Assembly (NCBI GenBank): GCA_001510575.1
Contig: LNGK01000002.1
Span: forward strand, 1,848,144 to 1,912,143
DNA length: 64,000 bases
Source of the DNA: Knoxdaviesia capensis
Taxonomy: Eukaryota; Ascomycota; Sordariomycetes; Microascales; Gondwanamycetaceae
Reading direction: 5' to 3'
The position numbers and the translations under genes are program-made. Shown piece by piece: positions 37,730 through 49,889 of this stretch (position 1 is the stretch's first letter; the number at the start of each line of letters is the position of its first letter). Under the pieces are notes generated by a model. That model worked only from the letters and a program-made list of their open reading frames with translations, ran no database searches and had not been told where the DNA came from.

Positions 37730-40255
37730 TTTGGAGGGTGGCGAGGACCAGCGAGATTTAAGTACTCGTACTATGTAGGGCAGAGTAGGGCAAGGAGGGG
37801 AGGGATGGTGGTGAGTGAAGACTTTTTACTTCGAATTATTATTTAATCCGGAATTTTTAGGACCCTTGACCTTGACAGTTTTGGTGGCTTTGATGTGAGT
37901 GAGGGGAACCGGCCGGATTGGAGAGAGTATGTATATTGGCCGATTAGCAGAACATTCCAGTCCAGTCCGTTTAGACCACACCACCAGCGCTAGAGATAGT
38001 CATCTCTGAATGGGCGATTTGTGTCTTTCTCGGGAGGATGCCAGACAGCAGGAATTTCACTAGTTGTGATATAAACGATATCTTTCTTCTGTAGAGCTTC
38101 GAATGCGGCGGTTGTGAGACCGATTCCAGCAAACTATCGGTGAGAGAGACAAAAAAGAGAGAAGAGAGGAAAACAAGTGGGGGTTTTGGCGGTGATCGCC
38201 GGTCCGAGGAGAGGAAATATAGAGATGTTTTTTAATACTGAAAAAGCCTCTCAGGAAGTCAACGGCTGGCTTTAGGGAATAAGGATTCTAGGTAGAGGGA
38301 CAACTATAAAATGATGGCAATAAGGATATGTTCATCAGTAAATCAGAGCTGGTCCTTGAGGTGATCCAGGCGTATGTGGGATGATTGGAAGCTATCTTCA
38401 AACGGGGTGCTGTTGTGTATCCACCCCATGTACCACTCACTCGTCTGTATAGGATATGCTGGTAAACGCCGAGTGCAGTCAAGAGACAAAGAGGAACTGG
38501 ATGTTCTCGACGATTTGGAGACGACAGGAATGAAATGCCCTGAGCCGAGGGATGAGGCTTGCTTGCACTCTCTAGCAGGAGGAAGAAATCAGGGAGAGAA
38601 GTGAGGGTTCCGTGGCCCTGGAACTTGGTTCAGATGGTTCTGGCAGCTATGGCGCAAGGGACACGGGCGCTAGGGACAGGAATCGTGCAGCATAAGCAGG
38701 GCGGCCCCCTCTCTGGTCTGTGAATATGCCTCAAATCACGATAACCGGGAGTCTTACAGCGGCGTGTATCTGCCAAAGAGCGCCAGTTCAGTCTGAGTGT
38801 AACGCCCCAGGATGTCGATGGGGGAGCATACACACCTGAAAACCTTAATTCCAGACACTCTGGAACAGACAGACACCACAACTTCGTATATCTGTATCCG
38901 GATGGAAGGGATAGACCGTGGAAAAAAAGGAAGAAGAAGACAATCAAGACGAGGAGAGTCAAGATGGCATCATTACGCCACATCGAAGTCTTCTATCTTA
39001 TGTCATATACGGGATATGTTCATAACCCCGATAAGACGGCCACGGAAGGCAGGAACGACTGACGTACCAAAGTGCAGGGCCTCCGATAATCGGCATCGTG
39101 ATGTGATTGGTAGGAGATAGTGACACAGGCACAGAACTGCAGCCAATGCAGCCAATGTGAAGCCCAATTGCAACCATGAGGTGGCCCAAATTCTGGGACA
39201 TAAAGGTACGAGTGGAAGCCACAGGAATTTGCACAAGGGACGCTGGTCCTAGTACGAGGTTCTGGTGCCGGGTGCCGGAGAGGATTCGGATTCTCTGGGC
39301 GGGCACATCTCATGAGTTCTACATACAACGACGGCCTCATCCGGGAAAGTGGCTGGAGCAACTGAATATAGACGGCAGGATTCTTATCAGCTCGGGGCAT
39401 TCGTCGTCTTCGGCCGTGTCGCGTGATGGCCAGACCGCCTGTTCACTGCAGACAAAAAAAAGCATTCCTGCGTTGGGTGTTCCTCATCAGAGTCCACCCA
39501 AACAACGCACGCCGCAGCGATGCGATGGTAGGGAGGCTAGCCGAGACAACAGCACACACCGAACCAATCCCTTCCTTCTGGTCCGCCCGGATGCAGTCGA
39601 CTCATGACTTGTTCTGGGCTTTGGTGTGCATTCTGTACCACATGGATCCCAGGTGCATTTTCTGTAGCCAAGCCATCGCCATTGCTGCGCTGTCAGCGCG
39701 CTTACAGCAGGTTACGCATATCAAAGACCGTTGATAGCCGTTGGGGAGATGGCTGGGCTCAATCGCCCTCGTGAACAAGAACTGCAGGCCTCGGGTCGGA
39801 AGTCATGATAGCCAGCCGCTGGTGAGATAAGTAGTGTCATATGACGAAAGCAAAGGCTGATACAGAGCTAAAATACATCGTGAACCACACCGAGTAACAT
39901 CGTGGGATTTCAACAGACTGGCGGTCGAGGGTTGGAAGACACACCAACCCTAATACACCAGATAACCCTAAAGCCACACTGTGGCGCTTCCCTACCCGCC
40001 ACAGTTTCTTATCGTGGATATGGCGCACCAATGAACAGCTCGCGATAGTACGTACATTGAGCAGGAAAAAAAAAAAAAACAAAAAAAAAACCAAAAAAGA
40101 GAAGGCATTTCCAACATCAACGACAAAAAGTTTGAAGGGTGTAATACTGAAAAACACTCTCACGTAGAGAACTGCAGCCCGTTTACTTCCCTGATTCTTC
40201 TCCTTCTATACCTTTCCACCCCTTCAGAAGACACCGCACGGCACATTCCCATGAT
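37730..40255. other. Divergent upstream region between VIP1 and UTP21
   Basis: 2.5 kb of shared upstream DNA. No gene can be fully modelled. On the minus strand, 37990-38133 reads as a protein-like terminal exon (entered separately), and 38343-38571 is another open stretch behind a good acceptor (pyrimidine tract then GCTAG). A poly-A/AAC stretch at about 40067-40100 lies about 160 bp before the UTP21 start. Confidence 0.5.
37990..38133 (-). CDS. Possible terminal exon of an unrecognised small protein
   Basis: After a TAG acceptor preceded by a T/C tract, 47 codons run to a TAG stop. The reading includes AGIGLTTAAFEAL, VYITTSEIP and VWHPPEK and ends in PFRDDYL, which looks like the tail of a small, possibly mitochondrial or membrane-associated, protein. 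I do not recognise the family. No convincing upstream exon or nearby branch site was found, third codon positions are mixed, and other frames in this stretch also look open. It could be a gene remnant or chance. Confidence 0.25.
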   Translation of the reverse strand, partial: FAGIGLTTAAFEALQKKDIVYITTSEIPAVWHPPEKDTNRPFRDDYL

Positions 40256-43200
40256 ATGATGCCTCATTCCGAGGACTCAAACAGCCGGCTGGCCAAGCGG
40301 CAACGGCGAGATCCTCAAACCTCCTCGACCGCGCAAACTCTGCCGGGTTCGTCAGCAAAGAAAGGCTCGGCGATCTTTGCGCCTTTTCGGGTGCGTATCT
40401 GGCCTTCACACATGCCACAGGTCTCCCCAAACTCACGACCCTCGAACTGACTGACCCTTCTCGTGTCTCGCCGCCAGACTGTCGGCCTAGTGTCCCCAAC
40501 CAATGTGCCGTTCACCTCGATCCCTCTCGGCTCAACAACCTTCCAGATCACGACCTCGATTGGCCGCAGCCTGCAGACGTACGACCTGAAGCGCGGCCTC
40601 AACCTGGTGTTCATCTCGCGCCCGCAGCTGCCGGCAAACATCACCGCCATCCATGCGTGGAAGCGCAAGGTGCTGGTGGCCTGGGGCGACCCGCGGGCCG
40701 ACGAGCCGCACGGCGTGTGGGTGACGCAGCGCGGCCGCAAGGACGCCGAGCTGCCGCTGCCGGCGGACCTGGCGGAGCCGATCTCGCAGTTTGTGGTGTT
40801 TGGCCCGTGGATCGTCGGCTGTGCAGTGACCCGCATCGAGGTGTGGTCGGCCGAGTCGCTCGACCACTACACCACTCTGTACCCGGTCGGCGCCAAGAAG
40901 GGCGACAACGAGATCACCGGCGGCATCGTGAGCATGCCGACTTTCCTCAACAAGATCTTCGTTGGGCGGCGCGACGGCTGGGTCGAGATCTGGAACGTCA
41001 GCACCGGCAAGCTGATCTACACCATCCTCCCGCCGGCGAAGAACTGCGGTGCGGTCACCTGTCTGCAGCCGACCCCCGCGCTCTCGATGCTGGCCATTGC
41101 GTATGCTGAGGGCCCGCTAACTATCCACAACGTGCTCACCGACAAGACCGGCGTGTTCCTGAACGCTGCCACCCCCGACGCACCCATCACCAGCATATCG
41201 TTCCGCACCGACGGCCGCGGCGCCGGCCCGGACGGCAGCCAAGACGGCGTCATGGCCACTGCCACCGCCGATAGCGGCGACGTGACGTTCTGGGACCTGA
41301 ACAACGGCGGCCGTATCGCCGGAGTGCTGCGCAGCGCCCACAACCCGCCCACCGCGGACGGCGAGCTCGTGCGCGGCGGCATCAACAAGATCGAGTTCCT
41401 CGCCGGCCAGTCGGTCATCGTGACCAGCGGGCGCGACAACTCGCTGAAAACATGGGTGTTCGACGACGCGCCGTTTGCGCCGATCCCGCGCATCCTGCAC
41501 ACCCGCAGCGGCCACGCCGCCCCCGTGACGTGCCTGCAGTTCCTGCCGAGCGACTTCGACGGCAGCGAGGCCGGCAGCAAGTGGCTACTGAGCGGTGGTC
41601 GGGACCGCAGTCTGTGGGGCTGGAGTCTGCGGCGCGACGGCCAGAGCTCGGAGCTCAGCCAGGGCCACATCCGCAAGATTGCCAAGAAGCACGGTATTCT
41701 AGCGGCTGGGGCTCTAGGCCGCGGGCCGACCACCACGCTCGAGGACATCAAGGCGCCGGAGATCACCTGCATCGCCACCTCGCTCAACCGCGACGGCGGC
41801 ATGGGCGCCATCCCCGGCAAGCAGCCGATCTGGCAGAAGAGCCACACGGTCAAGAAGTTCGGCAACGCCGAGATCAGCGGCATGACAGGCTGGGAGAGCG
41901 TGGTGACGGCGCACAAGGGCGATTCGTACGCGCGCACGTGGTTCTGGGGCCGCAAGCGCGCCGGCCGGTGGGCGTTCCAGACCGGCGACACCACCCACGT
42001 GTCGACGGTGGCCATTTCGCAGTGTGGAAACTTTGCCGTGGTCGGGTCTGTCGGTGGCGCGGTTGACATGTTCAACCTGCAGTCTGGACAGCACCGCCAG
42101 CGGTTCCCGTCGAAACTGACCCCCGCGCAGGCCCGCCACCTCAAGCTGCAGCAGCTGCAGCAGGCCGACGGCGTGACGCAGCTGCGCAACCGCTTCCGCG
42201 GCGACTTTTTGCCCGGCACGGGCAGGCACACGGCGGCGGTCACCGGCATTGTGGTTGACGCCATGAACAAGTTCGTGGTGACGTGCTCGCTGGACGGGAC
42301 CGCCAAGTTCTGGGACTTTATCACCGGAAACCTGATGCACCAGCTCGACTGGTCGTCTCCGTCGGGCAACACTCCCGCCGTCAAAATCGAGGGCTGCCGC
42401 TACCACGCCGGCAGCGAGCTGATCGCGCTCGCGTGCTCGGACAATGTTGTGCGTGTGGTCGATATGGAGACGCGGCGCACGATCCGTGAGCTGCGCGGCT
42501 GCCGGGACCACATCAACGACTTCTGCTTCTCGCCCGACGGCCACTGGATCCTTGCCGCGTCGCAGGACGCCACCGTGCGTGTGTGGGACCTCCCGACCGG
42601 CCACTTGATCGACGGTATCCGGCTGCGCAAGCCGTGCTCGGCGCTGGCCATGTCCGCCACGGGCGAGTTCCTCGCTACGGCGGTCACCGGGGAGATGGGA
42701 GTCGGGATCTGGACGAACAAGAGCCTCTTCCGCCACGTTGCTACCCGGCAGATCGCGGAGGCCGATATTGTGCTGGCCGACGGGCCATCGGCATCTGGCG
42801 AGGGCGGTGTTTCGGTGCTGACCAGCGCGCTAGCCGACAACGCCGACAAGGAGTCAGACGACTCCGAGGACGCGGATGAGTTGCAGGCGTCGGCTGCCCG
42901 CCTGGACGAGCAGCTCAGTGCCGACATGATGACGCTGAGCCTTGTTCCCAAGGCGCGGTGGCAGACGCTGCTGCACCTAGACGTGATCAAAGAGCGCAAC
43001 AAGCCGAAAGAAGCGCCCAAGGCCCCCGAGGCTGCGCCGTTCTTCCTACCCGCCGTAGGGGCCAAGCCCGATGCTGCGGCGGCGGCTCTTTTGGCTGGAG
43101 ATTCCAAGTCCGAGTCGACAAAGTCTCGGATAACCAGACTGGAGCGGATGCGTGAAGAGGATGCGTTTACGCGCAAGCTCCTCGCAGGTGCAGCTTCTGG

Positions 43201-43637
43201 AAACTGTAAGTGTATAACCCTCCCCCCCCCACAAATCTCTGGAGTTTCTGTTTCGACTGTACTAACTAATACCCGCCGTAGACGACGACTTCATCGCCCA
43301 CCTCTCCTCGCTCTCCCCCTCAACCGCGGACTTTGAACTCCGCTCGCTCTCCCCCGGCACCGACGGCGCCGAGAACCCGGACTCGGCGACCAACGAGCTG
43401 CTGCACTTTGTGCGGGCGCTGACCCACCGCCTGCGGGTGCGCCGCGACTACGAGCTGACGCAGGCGTGGATGACGGTGTTCCTGCGGCTGCACGGCGACA
43501 CGGTGGCCGAGAGCCCCGCGCTGCTGGGCGAGTTGGCCGCGTGGAAGAAGTGCCAGGAGCAGGAGAGCGCGCGCCTGGACGAGCTGGTTGGGTACTGCAG
43601 CGGTGTGGTGAGCTTTCTGCGGAGTCCCCGGGTATAG
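40256..43637 (+). CDS. utp21: U3 snoRNP protein Utp21 (WDR36 family)
   Basis: WD-repeat subunit of the UtpB subcomplex of the small-subunit processome, needed in the nucleolus for early 18S rRNA processing. There are three exons: 40256-40390, 40478-43205 and 43282-43637, with introns of 87 and 76 bp (donors GTGCGT and GTAAGT, branch sites CTGAC and CTAAC), giving 1072 residues. The start is the first of two adjacent ATG codons. After a basic N-terminus (KRQRRD), IFAPFR/TVGLVSPTNVPF marks the start of the tandem beta-propellers (about residues 40-840) with WD-type endings such as TFWDLN, KFWDF and RVWDLP. The Utp21 C-terminal domain begins at about W873 (WQTLLHLDVI) and continues through YDDFIAHLSSLSP to the end. 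An acidic stretch (about residues 830-850) separates propeller and tail. Third codon positions are strongly C/G. Yeast Utp21 is about 940 residues, so length is normal. Confidence 0.95.
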
Positions 43638-44791
43638 TCGATGTTCTTTTGGGGTGGTGTGAGAAGAACGGGGAGAGGCGTGGTGGTGTGTATTGCATGT
43701 TCCTGTTTCTAGACGTGGCAGGACAAGGGGTGTTGCATTTTGCATCGCGTATGTACATGGATTTTTTTCGAGTTTAAAAGCAGTCAGGGAGTTCCTGTTT
43801 TCGGGTTTTATCACTTTCTTTCATCCGTCCGTCGGTTCGCCGCCTGAACTGAACAGACGTATCTGGGGTGAAGACTTCGAATTCCTAGGGTCCAACCCCA
43901 GGGTCTAACCCGAATCGATAAGATAAGCCGGCTCAACGCAGGCAATTTCCGCGCTCAAAACCGTCCAAGATCCAGCAAATTGCCGACGACATCACAAGAT
44001 TCGGCCTTCCTCCCTTTTTATTTCCTTTTCCTTCTGTTGAAGCAGATTCATCAGGCGAAGAGAGAGAGCGAGAGAGACTTTCCATAAGAAAACCATCTAC
44101 AATCTTTTCCTCTTCGTCTTCTTCAACAAGTGTGTTCTTTTTCTTCTCTTCTTCTTCCTGTTTATTTATATGTCCACTTGTTTCTCGTCCTTAGTAGAAA
44201 GCTTCTGGTTGGGCTACTCACTTGAATTCCTCCTGAGACACCGATTTCTCGATCTCTTCCATTCTCCCTTTTTTTCGACACGGCGGTTTCTTGATTCTTT
44301 CTTTTTTCGTTTCTTCATCCCCTTTCAGGGAACTTTGTATTCTTGTGACGATTTCACCCCCTTTTCGCTTTTGTTTGTTCTGTAACTTTGTACGTGTTTT
44401 CCGTGGCTTATTGGCCTGACTCGATCTTGATCTTTTCCCTCCCAGTGGCGGTTTTCTCCATCAAGCCCTGCTTTGCCGCGTCTTTCTGCATCTGACTGTG
44501 TTTACTAACAGCTGAGTGGGCGTTGTTGACTCTAGTATCGATTCCGCTATAGACTCCTGATTAGACTGAGCCTCACACGACTTTCCTTCCCCCCGACGGA
44601 TCCGGAGACGGTTAGACCCTAGACGGAAAAAAAGTCGCGTGTTTGTCCGTCACCGCCTTGGAGCGCCTGCCTGGAACCGACACGTTGCCCGCGTTGAAAG
44701 CAAACGCCACTCACACCGACATCATACCACATCCTCAACATCAACGCCCTCTAAGGCAATCTGTCCCGAACCCCGTGTGTACTCTCCCATC
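43638..44791. other. UTP21-LSB6 intergenic region and LSB6 leader
   Basis: The first ~300 bp should hold the UTP21 3' end. From about 43990 to 44480 the plus strand is CT-rich, in keeping with the LSB6 promoter and 5' leader. It contains a probable leader intron at 44390-44445. No other open frame looks coding. Confidence 0.6.
44390..44445 (+). other. Possible 5'-UTR intron of LSB6
   Basis: GTACGT at 44390, a CCTGACT branch-like word, then a pyrimidine tract ending in CCCAG at 44445. The 56-bp size is at the short end for this genome. It rests on splice signals alone. Confidence 0.35.
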
Positions 44792-47643
44792 ATGGCTCCC
44801 CGATCCTCCCGCCCCACAACCACCGGCTACGAGCGGCTCTCCCAGGCCGACGCCTACGACTCGTCCGATGGCGAGGGCGACGACGTGCTGGGCCAGAGCT
44901 TCGCCTCGCTCCCGCACCTGTCGGCCCCGCGGCAGATCTCGCAGCAACCTCGCGCGTCATCGACAATGACCTCGCCCAAAATGCACGCAGCCGGCGTGTT
45001 CGCCACCTCTCTGCCGGCAGCCGGCTCGTCGTCGGAGCGGCCGCGCCGTAACACGGGCGGCAGCCAGTACTACAGCCGGCCGGGCAACCAGTATCAGAAC
45101 GGCTACTTGAACAGCCACCAGAACCACCGCCGCGGCGGCGGCGGAGCAAACGGCAGCGTGGATCTCAAGGCCATCAACGCGCGGTTGGAGCGCTGGGCGG
45201 ATGAGATCGCGGCCAAGTTCACGCGGAAGAGCGCGGTCGGCCGCCACCACGACGAGGAGCCCTACGAGATCCACCACTCGGTGTTCCAGGCTCCCGAGGG
45301 CGTCCGGCCCATCACACGCGAAGGCCTGAATGACCACCAGACGGCCATGTCGACGGCGGAGTTTGATGAGATTATCGACAGCGTGCGGCGGGCTATTGAC
45401 CGCGGCGTGCATCCGCGCATGATCACGCAGGGTAGCTCCGGAAGCTACTTTGCGCAGAACCTTGACGGAAAGGTGGTGGGCGTGTTCAAGCCGAAAGACG
45501 AGGAACCCTATGCCGCCGGTAACCCGAAGTGGAACAAGTGGATCCACCGGAATCTGTTCCCGTGCTGCTTCGGCCGAGCCTGGTAAGAAGTCCCCAAAGC
45601 CAGCAAGTATATGTCCCAGTTCCCATCTTCCAGCCAGCTAACCCCCGATATATCTTTCCCCCACAGCCTCATCCCCAATCTGTCCTATGTCAGCGAAGCT
45701 GCCGCCTACACGCTCGACTGCCAGCTCCGCACCAACCTGGTGCCCTACACCGACGTGGTGTACCTCTCGTCCAAGTCCTTCCACTACCCATACTGGGACC
45801 GCCACAGCTTCTCCCGCAAGAAGAAGCCGCTGCCGGAGAAACCGGGCAGCTTCCAGGTGTTCCTCAAGGGCTTCAAGGACGCGAACGTGTTCCTGCGCGA
45901 GAACCCGTGGCCCGACCAATACTGGTCGGGCTTCCGGACGACCGACGGGAACCGCCGCGGCAAGCGGTCGAAGAACTGGACCGAGCGGTGCCGGCCGGGC
46001 GGTGGCGGCGGCGCGTCGTCGGGCGGAAGCCCGAGCGCGGCCGACAGCGACGGCGAGGACGAGTACGAGGGGCTGGCCAACGGCGGCGGCCCCAGCGACG
46101 ACCTGGAGGCGAACAACGGCGGCGTCGAGCCGGAGCCGCTCGGCCCGGACAACTTCATGTGGACGGAGGCGCTGAAGCAGTCGTTCCGCGAGGAGCTGGA
46201 GAAGCTCGTGATTCTCGACTATATCATGCGCAACACCGACCGCGGCCTCGACAACTGGATGGTGCGGGTCGACTGGACCACGCAGAAGGTGTCGATTGCG
46301 TCGGAGCCCATGCAGCTCAACATCATGGGCGACGACGAGGCGGCGGCCGAAGCCGCGGGTGATGACGGCGAGAACCTGGCTCCGCGGCCTGTCTCGCTGG
46401 CCGATGCCCAGCGGGCTTCGGGTGCCGGCCAGACGGCGTCTTATCCGTATAAGAAGCAGATGCCGATGAAGGCGGCTTCGCGGGGCGCAAGTGCGACGAT
46501 GACGATCGGAGCCATTGACAACTCGCTGTCGTGGCCGTGGAAGCACCCCGACGCGTGGAGAAGGTGAGCAACTGTCTCTCTCCTCCCGTCTTCGTTTTCC
46601 TTTCCCTCTGTGCTTATACTAACGCTCAATGTTTTCCCTTGTCCAGCTTCCCGTTCGGCTGGCTCTTCCTCCCGGTCGACCTGATTGGCCGGCCGTTCTC
46701 GGAAAAGACTCGCCAGCACTTCCTGCCGCTGCTGACGTCGAAGGACTGGTGGAGCCAGACGCAGCACGCGCTACGCAAGGTGTTCCAGATGGACGCCGAC
46801 TTCAAGGAGCGCATGTTTGCGCGGCAGATGGCGGTGATGAAGGGGCAGGCGTGGAACGTGGTCGAGGCGCTGAAGACGCCCGACCACGGCCCGCTGGAGC
46901 TGACGCGCCGCGCCAAGGTGTGTGTGTGGGACGACCTCGTCGACGTGCCGATTGCGGTGCCGATGCGGCAGACGTCGTCGGAGATTCGCCGGCGCCAGTC
47001 GTCGGAGGATAACGATATCGACGAGATGGATATCGGCATGAGCAACGGCGGGGCGTCGGCGAGTGCTCCGGCGGCGGCGGCGGCGGCGGCGGGAGCGAAG
47101 GGTGGCCCTGCGGAATCGGATATTGGGGCCGGCAACGACCTGCTCAGCTTCGCGACCCCGCCACTGGGCGATATCCCCAACGCCGGCCGCTTCGAGCTGG
47201 CGTCCAGCCCGCCGGCATCCAACACCGGACTCGGCGACCTTGCGTCGTCAACCACTTCCACCGTGGCGACCGGCGACGCCGACCCCGCGCGGACCGCCAC
47301 CGCGGCCTCGCACCGCCTCGGCTACCAGGGCGCGCCGCGCTCGCTGAACATGTACTCCCCAGCCCGCCAACAGCAACAGCAGCAGCCGCAGCAGCCGCCG
47401 TCCTCCACGCGCCGGCCGCACCAACGGCGCTACTCGTACGCCACGCCGGCGTCGCGCCGCCACACCAACAGCATCGCGCAGCAGCTGTACGGCAGCGCGG
47501 TGGACTTCTACGACGACGACGACGACGCGGCCGGCGACCTGGGGTATGCGGCGGCCGAGGGCATGGAGGGCAATCGGCGCAAGGTGATTGTCGAGCGGTT
47601 GGAGTCGGTCAAGAGCCGGAACCCGGTGTTTACGTGGTGTTAA
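44792..47643 (+). CDS. lsb6: Type II phosphatidylinositol 4-kinase Lsb6
   Basis: Makes phosphatidylinositol 4-phosphate on endosomal, vacuolar and plasma membranes; in yeast Lsb6 also affects endosome movement through Las17. There are three exons: 44792-45582, 45667-46563 and 46647-47643, with introns of 84 and 83 bp (branches GCTAACC and TACTAAC), giving 894 residues. The ATP-binding loop GSSGSYF lies at 214-220 with VFKPK (K233) following. CCFGRAC at the first exon junction matches the cysteine-rich palmitoylation site of type II PI4Ks. The catalytic loop is MRNTDRGLDNW at 451-461 (D455). PFGWLFLPVDLIGRPF follows in exon 3. A Gly/Ser/Asp-rich insert of about 60 residues sits within the kinase domain (after RCRPGG) and the C-terminal ~220 residues are low-complexity with poly-Ala, poly-Gln and poly-Asp. 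ATG 44792 is the first ATG; the open frame upstream has only a GTG. Confidence 0.93.
47068..47526 (+). repeat. Trinucleotide tracts in the LSB6 tail
   Basis: (GCG)n at about 47068-47091 (poly-Ala), CAG/CAA at about 47369-47395 (poly-Gln and Pro) and (GAC)n at about 47510-47526 (poly-Asp). All are in the non-catalytic tail. Confidence 0.85.
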
Positions 47644-49428
47644 TAAAGCTCGCTCTTGTGTTTTTTTTTTGCCCTGTTTCTTTCCTGTAGCGTGGGAGTT
47701 GTGCGCTTTTCTGCCTATTTTTCTTTTTGTCTCGTTTATTCTCTGTATATCTCTAGGTTTCGTCGGTTTGTCTTCCCTCCCCCGTTCACCCCTTTTTCCT
47801 TCTTATTCAGGTCCCCCTTCCGCCCTCCCGCAGTCCTTCGGTATCATTTTTTTTTATTAGACTTGGATACATGTAGTTCACTGGCGAAGCAAAGCTCCCG
47901 GGAAACGAAAACTGTGATTTCTCTCCTTTTATTTTAACCTTTTTTTTTCTATGTTTTTCCGCCAAGAGTTGCCCAGTGTTGTTTCTTCTTCACTTATGTA
48001 TGCCTCGTCATTTCCCCGTGAAGATTCTTGTATCCACTGTTCGTTTGCGTCTTCGTACCTCTTTCCTGATGGTATCCCAACGTCATAAATCGCCTCAGTT
48101 TTCTCTCTAGGTCTCGGGGGTTCCAGCAATACACGATCCGTTGAGGAAATCATCGCCAAGGAACCTTGCTCTTCACTGCACTTCCTCTCCCAGCTGGTCC
48201 GTTTTCTTCTTCAGCCGTTCCGTCACGCACACGTCTTGTCCTGCAGCCCAACGGCAGATTATATCTCAATCCTGTAATTTGATACCTGCACTTCCACTTA
48301 CACGGCCCATCTCCGCCGACTACGACGAACTTGGCCTACCGCGTTCTGTAGATTGCCAAGGCCAGAACAGATACTTCTGCGTCGTATTCCTGTCTTCGTT
48401 TTTTACAAGCCAGAAAAATTGGTGAAATAACTAAACCTCTCCCGCGCGGGATTTCAGTACCGGCCAAAGCAAGGACCAACACACCAAGCTAGACAGCCGA
48501 GATAGACGCGAGCGAAAAAAAGAAAAAAGAAAGTGTATACTCCCTCGCCAAAGACAACCCAGACCTCGACCTCGACCCGACCAAAGAGAAAAGAAAAGCA
48601 AGACAAAAATAAAATGCTCGTCCCATCCCATCTCCCACCCAGCGAACGGGGCGCGCTCCTAACGAAAAGACACAACGAAAGCCAGCTCATCCAGCCTGGG
48701 GTACCTAACAAGAAGTCCACGATATCGAGAGAGGGTGGAAAGAGACGACACGAACAGAGTGTCCACACCGTCGGTTCTCCTTTCGTCTGCCGTTCTCTCG
48801 CTTCCCTGTCTGGTGGGTAGTGTGCTGCAACTTCACACCTTGCATACAAACAAGGAGTTTCGCTCTCGGTACTTGTCCTTGGACTTCCCCTGTCTGCCCC
48901 GTTCTGTATCCCGAGGCGGGCGTGCAGGCAGCCCAGACCAGCGGGGGTTTTTGAGAACACCGACGGAGATGGAAAACGAGAGCTGGCACACAAAAACAGC
49001 CCATCCCAGAAAACTCCCGAGACAGAAAGAGAGAAAAAGGAAGTATTGGAAAAAGCCCGATCCCTGGGTTCCGGGCAACTGGTCGCCGATATACGGGGCT
49101 AAGGAAGAGCAAACAAAAAGAAAAGGGGCGGGGTGTATGCACTCGCAAGTGCAGGGCGAGAGACACGGAGCGGCGGAAAAACCAGACAGGACGAGGAGGG
49201 TGGAATGACACCGAAAGGGGTGGGAACGGTATCTTTGACATGGGACAGCTTCACAGCCAGACCAACAGAAAGAGAGAGAGAGACAGAGAGAGGTATGCGT
49301 GGACAGCTAATCACACCATATCCCCTTACACCCTCTTTCCAAGGACGAAGGGGGTGGACTTCCCAATACTGGTCTCAACCTATCTCGACTCTTTCCACGA
49401 CTCCCGAGCCCCATTGTCTTTCTCTCTT

Positions 49429-49462
49429 TATATATATATATATATTGTGTGTGTGTGTGTGT
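49429..49462. repeat. (TA)n(TG)n compound microsatellite
   Basis: About eight TA units pass directly into about eight TG units. It is non-coding. Confidence 0.95.
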
Positions 49463-49860
49463 CTCCCTATCTCTGCCCCTCGCCCCCCCTTTGATACCGA
49501 CAGCCCAGAATCTTCAGAGTTCCACTCAACAGTCAAGACACGTTCCACAAGAACAGAAAAGCAAACTCCGCCATCCCGCGCGCCCAGCCAGCCACTCGGC
49601 CGTCCTGCCAGCGCCACCGGCCAATGTCATACCGGCGCACATGTGTAGGTACGTGTCTGAACCTATGTGCATGTACGTGCATATATATGTGTGTGTATGT
49701 GTGCCGCCTTCAAGAACACGTCCTCCTCTTGGCCGCATCGAGGGCCGCTCTCAAACCCCATCTTCCCACGGCCGCCGGACCCGGCTATCATACAGCCACC
49801 CCTACGCTTTCTGTCTCTCCCTCTCTCTTCGTCCCACCGATATCCCCTCCCTCTCACCCC

Positions 49861-49889
49861 NNNNNNNNNNNNNNNNNNNNNNNNNNNNN
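49861..49889. other. Assembly gap (29 N)
   Basis: Unknown bases flanked by C-rich sequence on both sides, probably a homopolymer or CT/CCA repeat that could not be resolved. Confidence 0.99.

Noticed and set aside
38343..38571. Minus-strand open stretch behind a good acceptor, ending in LDHLKDQL
   Set aside because: It reads well, but the plus strand over the same bases (ATG 38374) reads equally well, so chance cannot be excluded; no upstream exon was found.
39830..40020. Scattered CCCTAA-like words upstream of UTP21
   Set aside because: They are single units, not arrays; too short to call telomeric.
44639..44791. Extension of the Lsb6 frame upstream of ATG 44792
   Set aside because: Only a GTG start is available; the segment looks like leader sequence.
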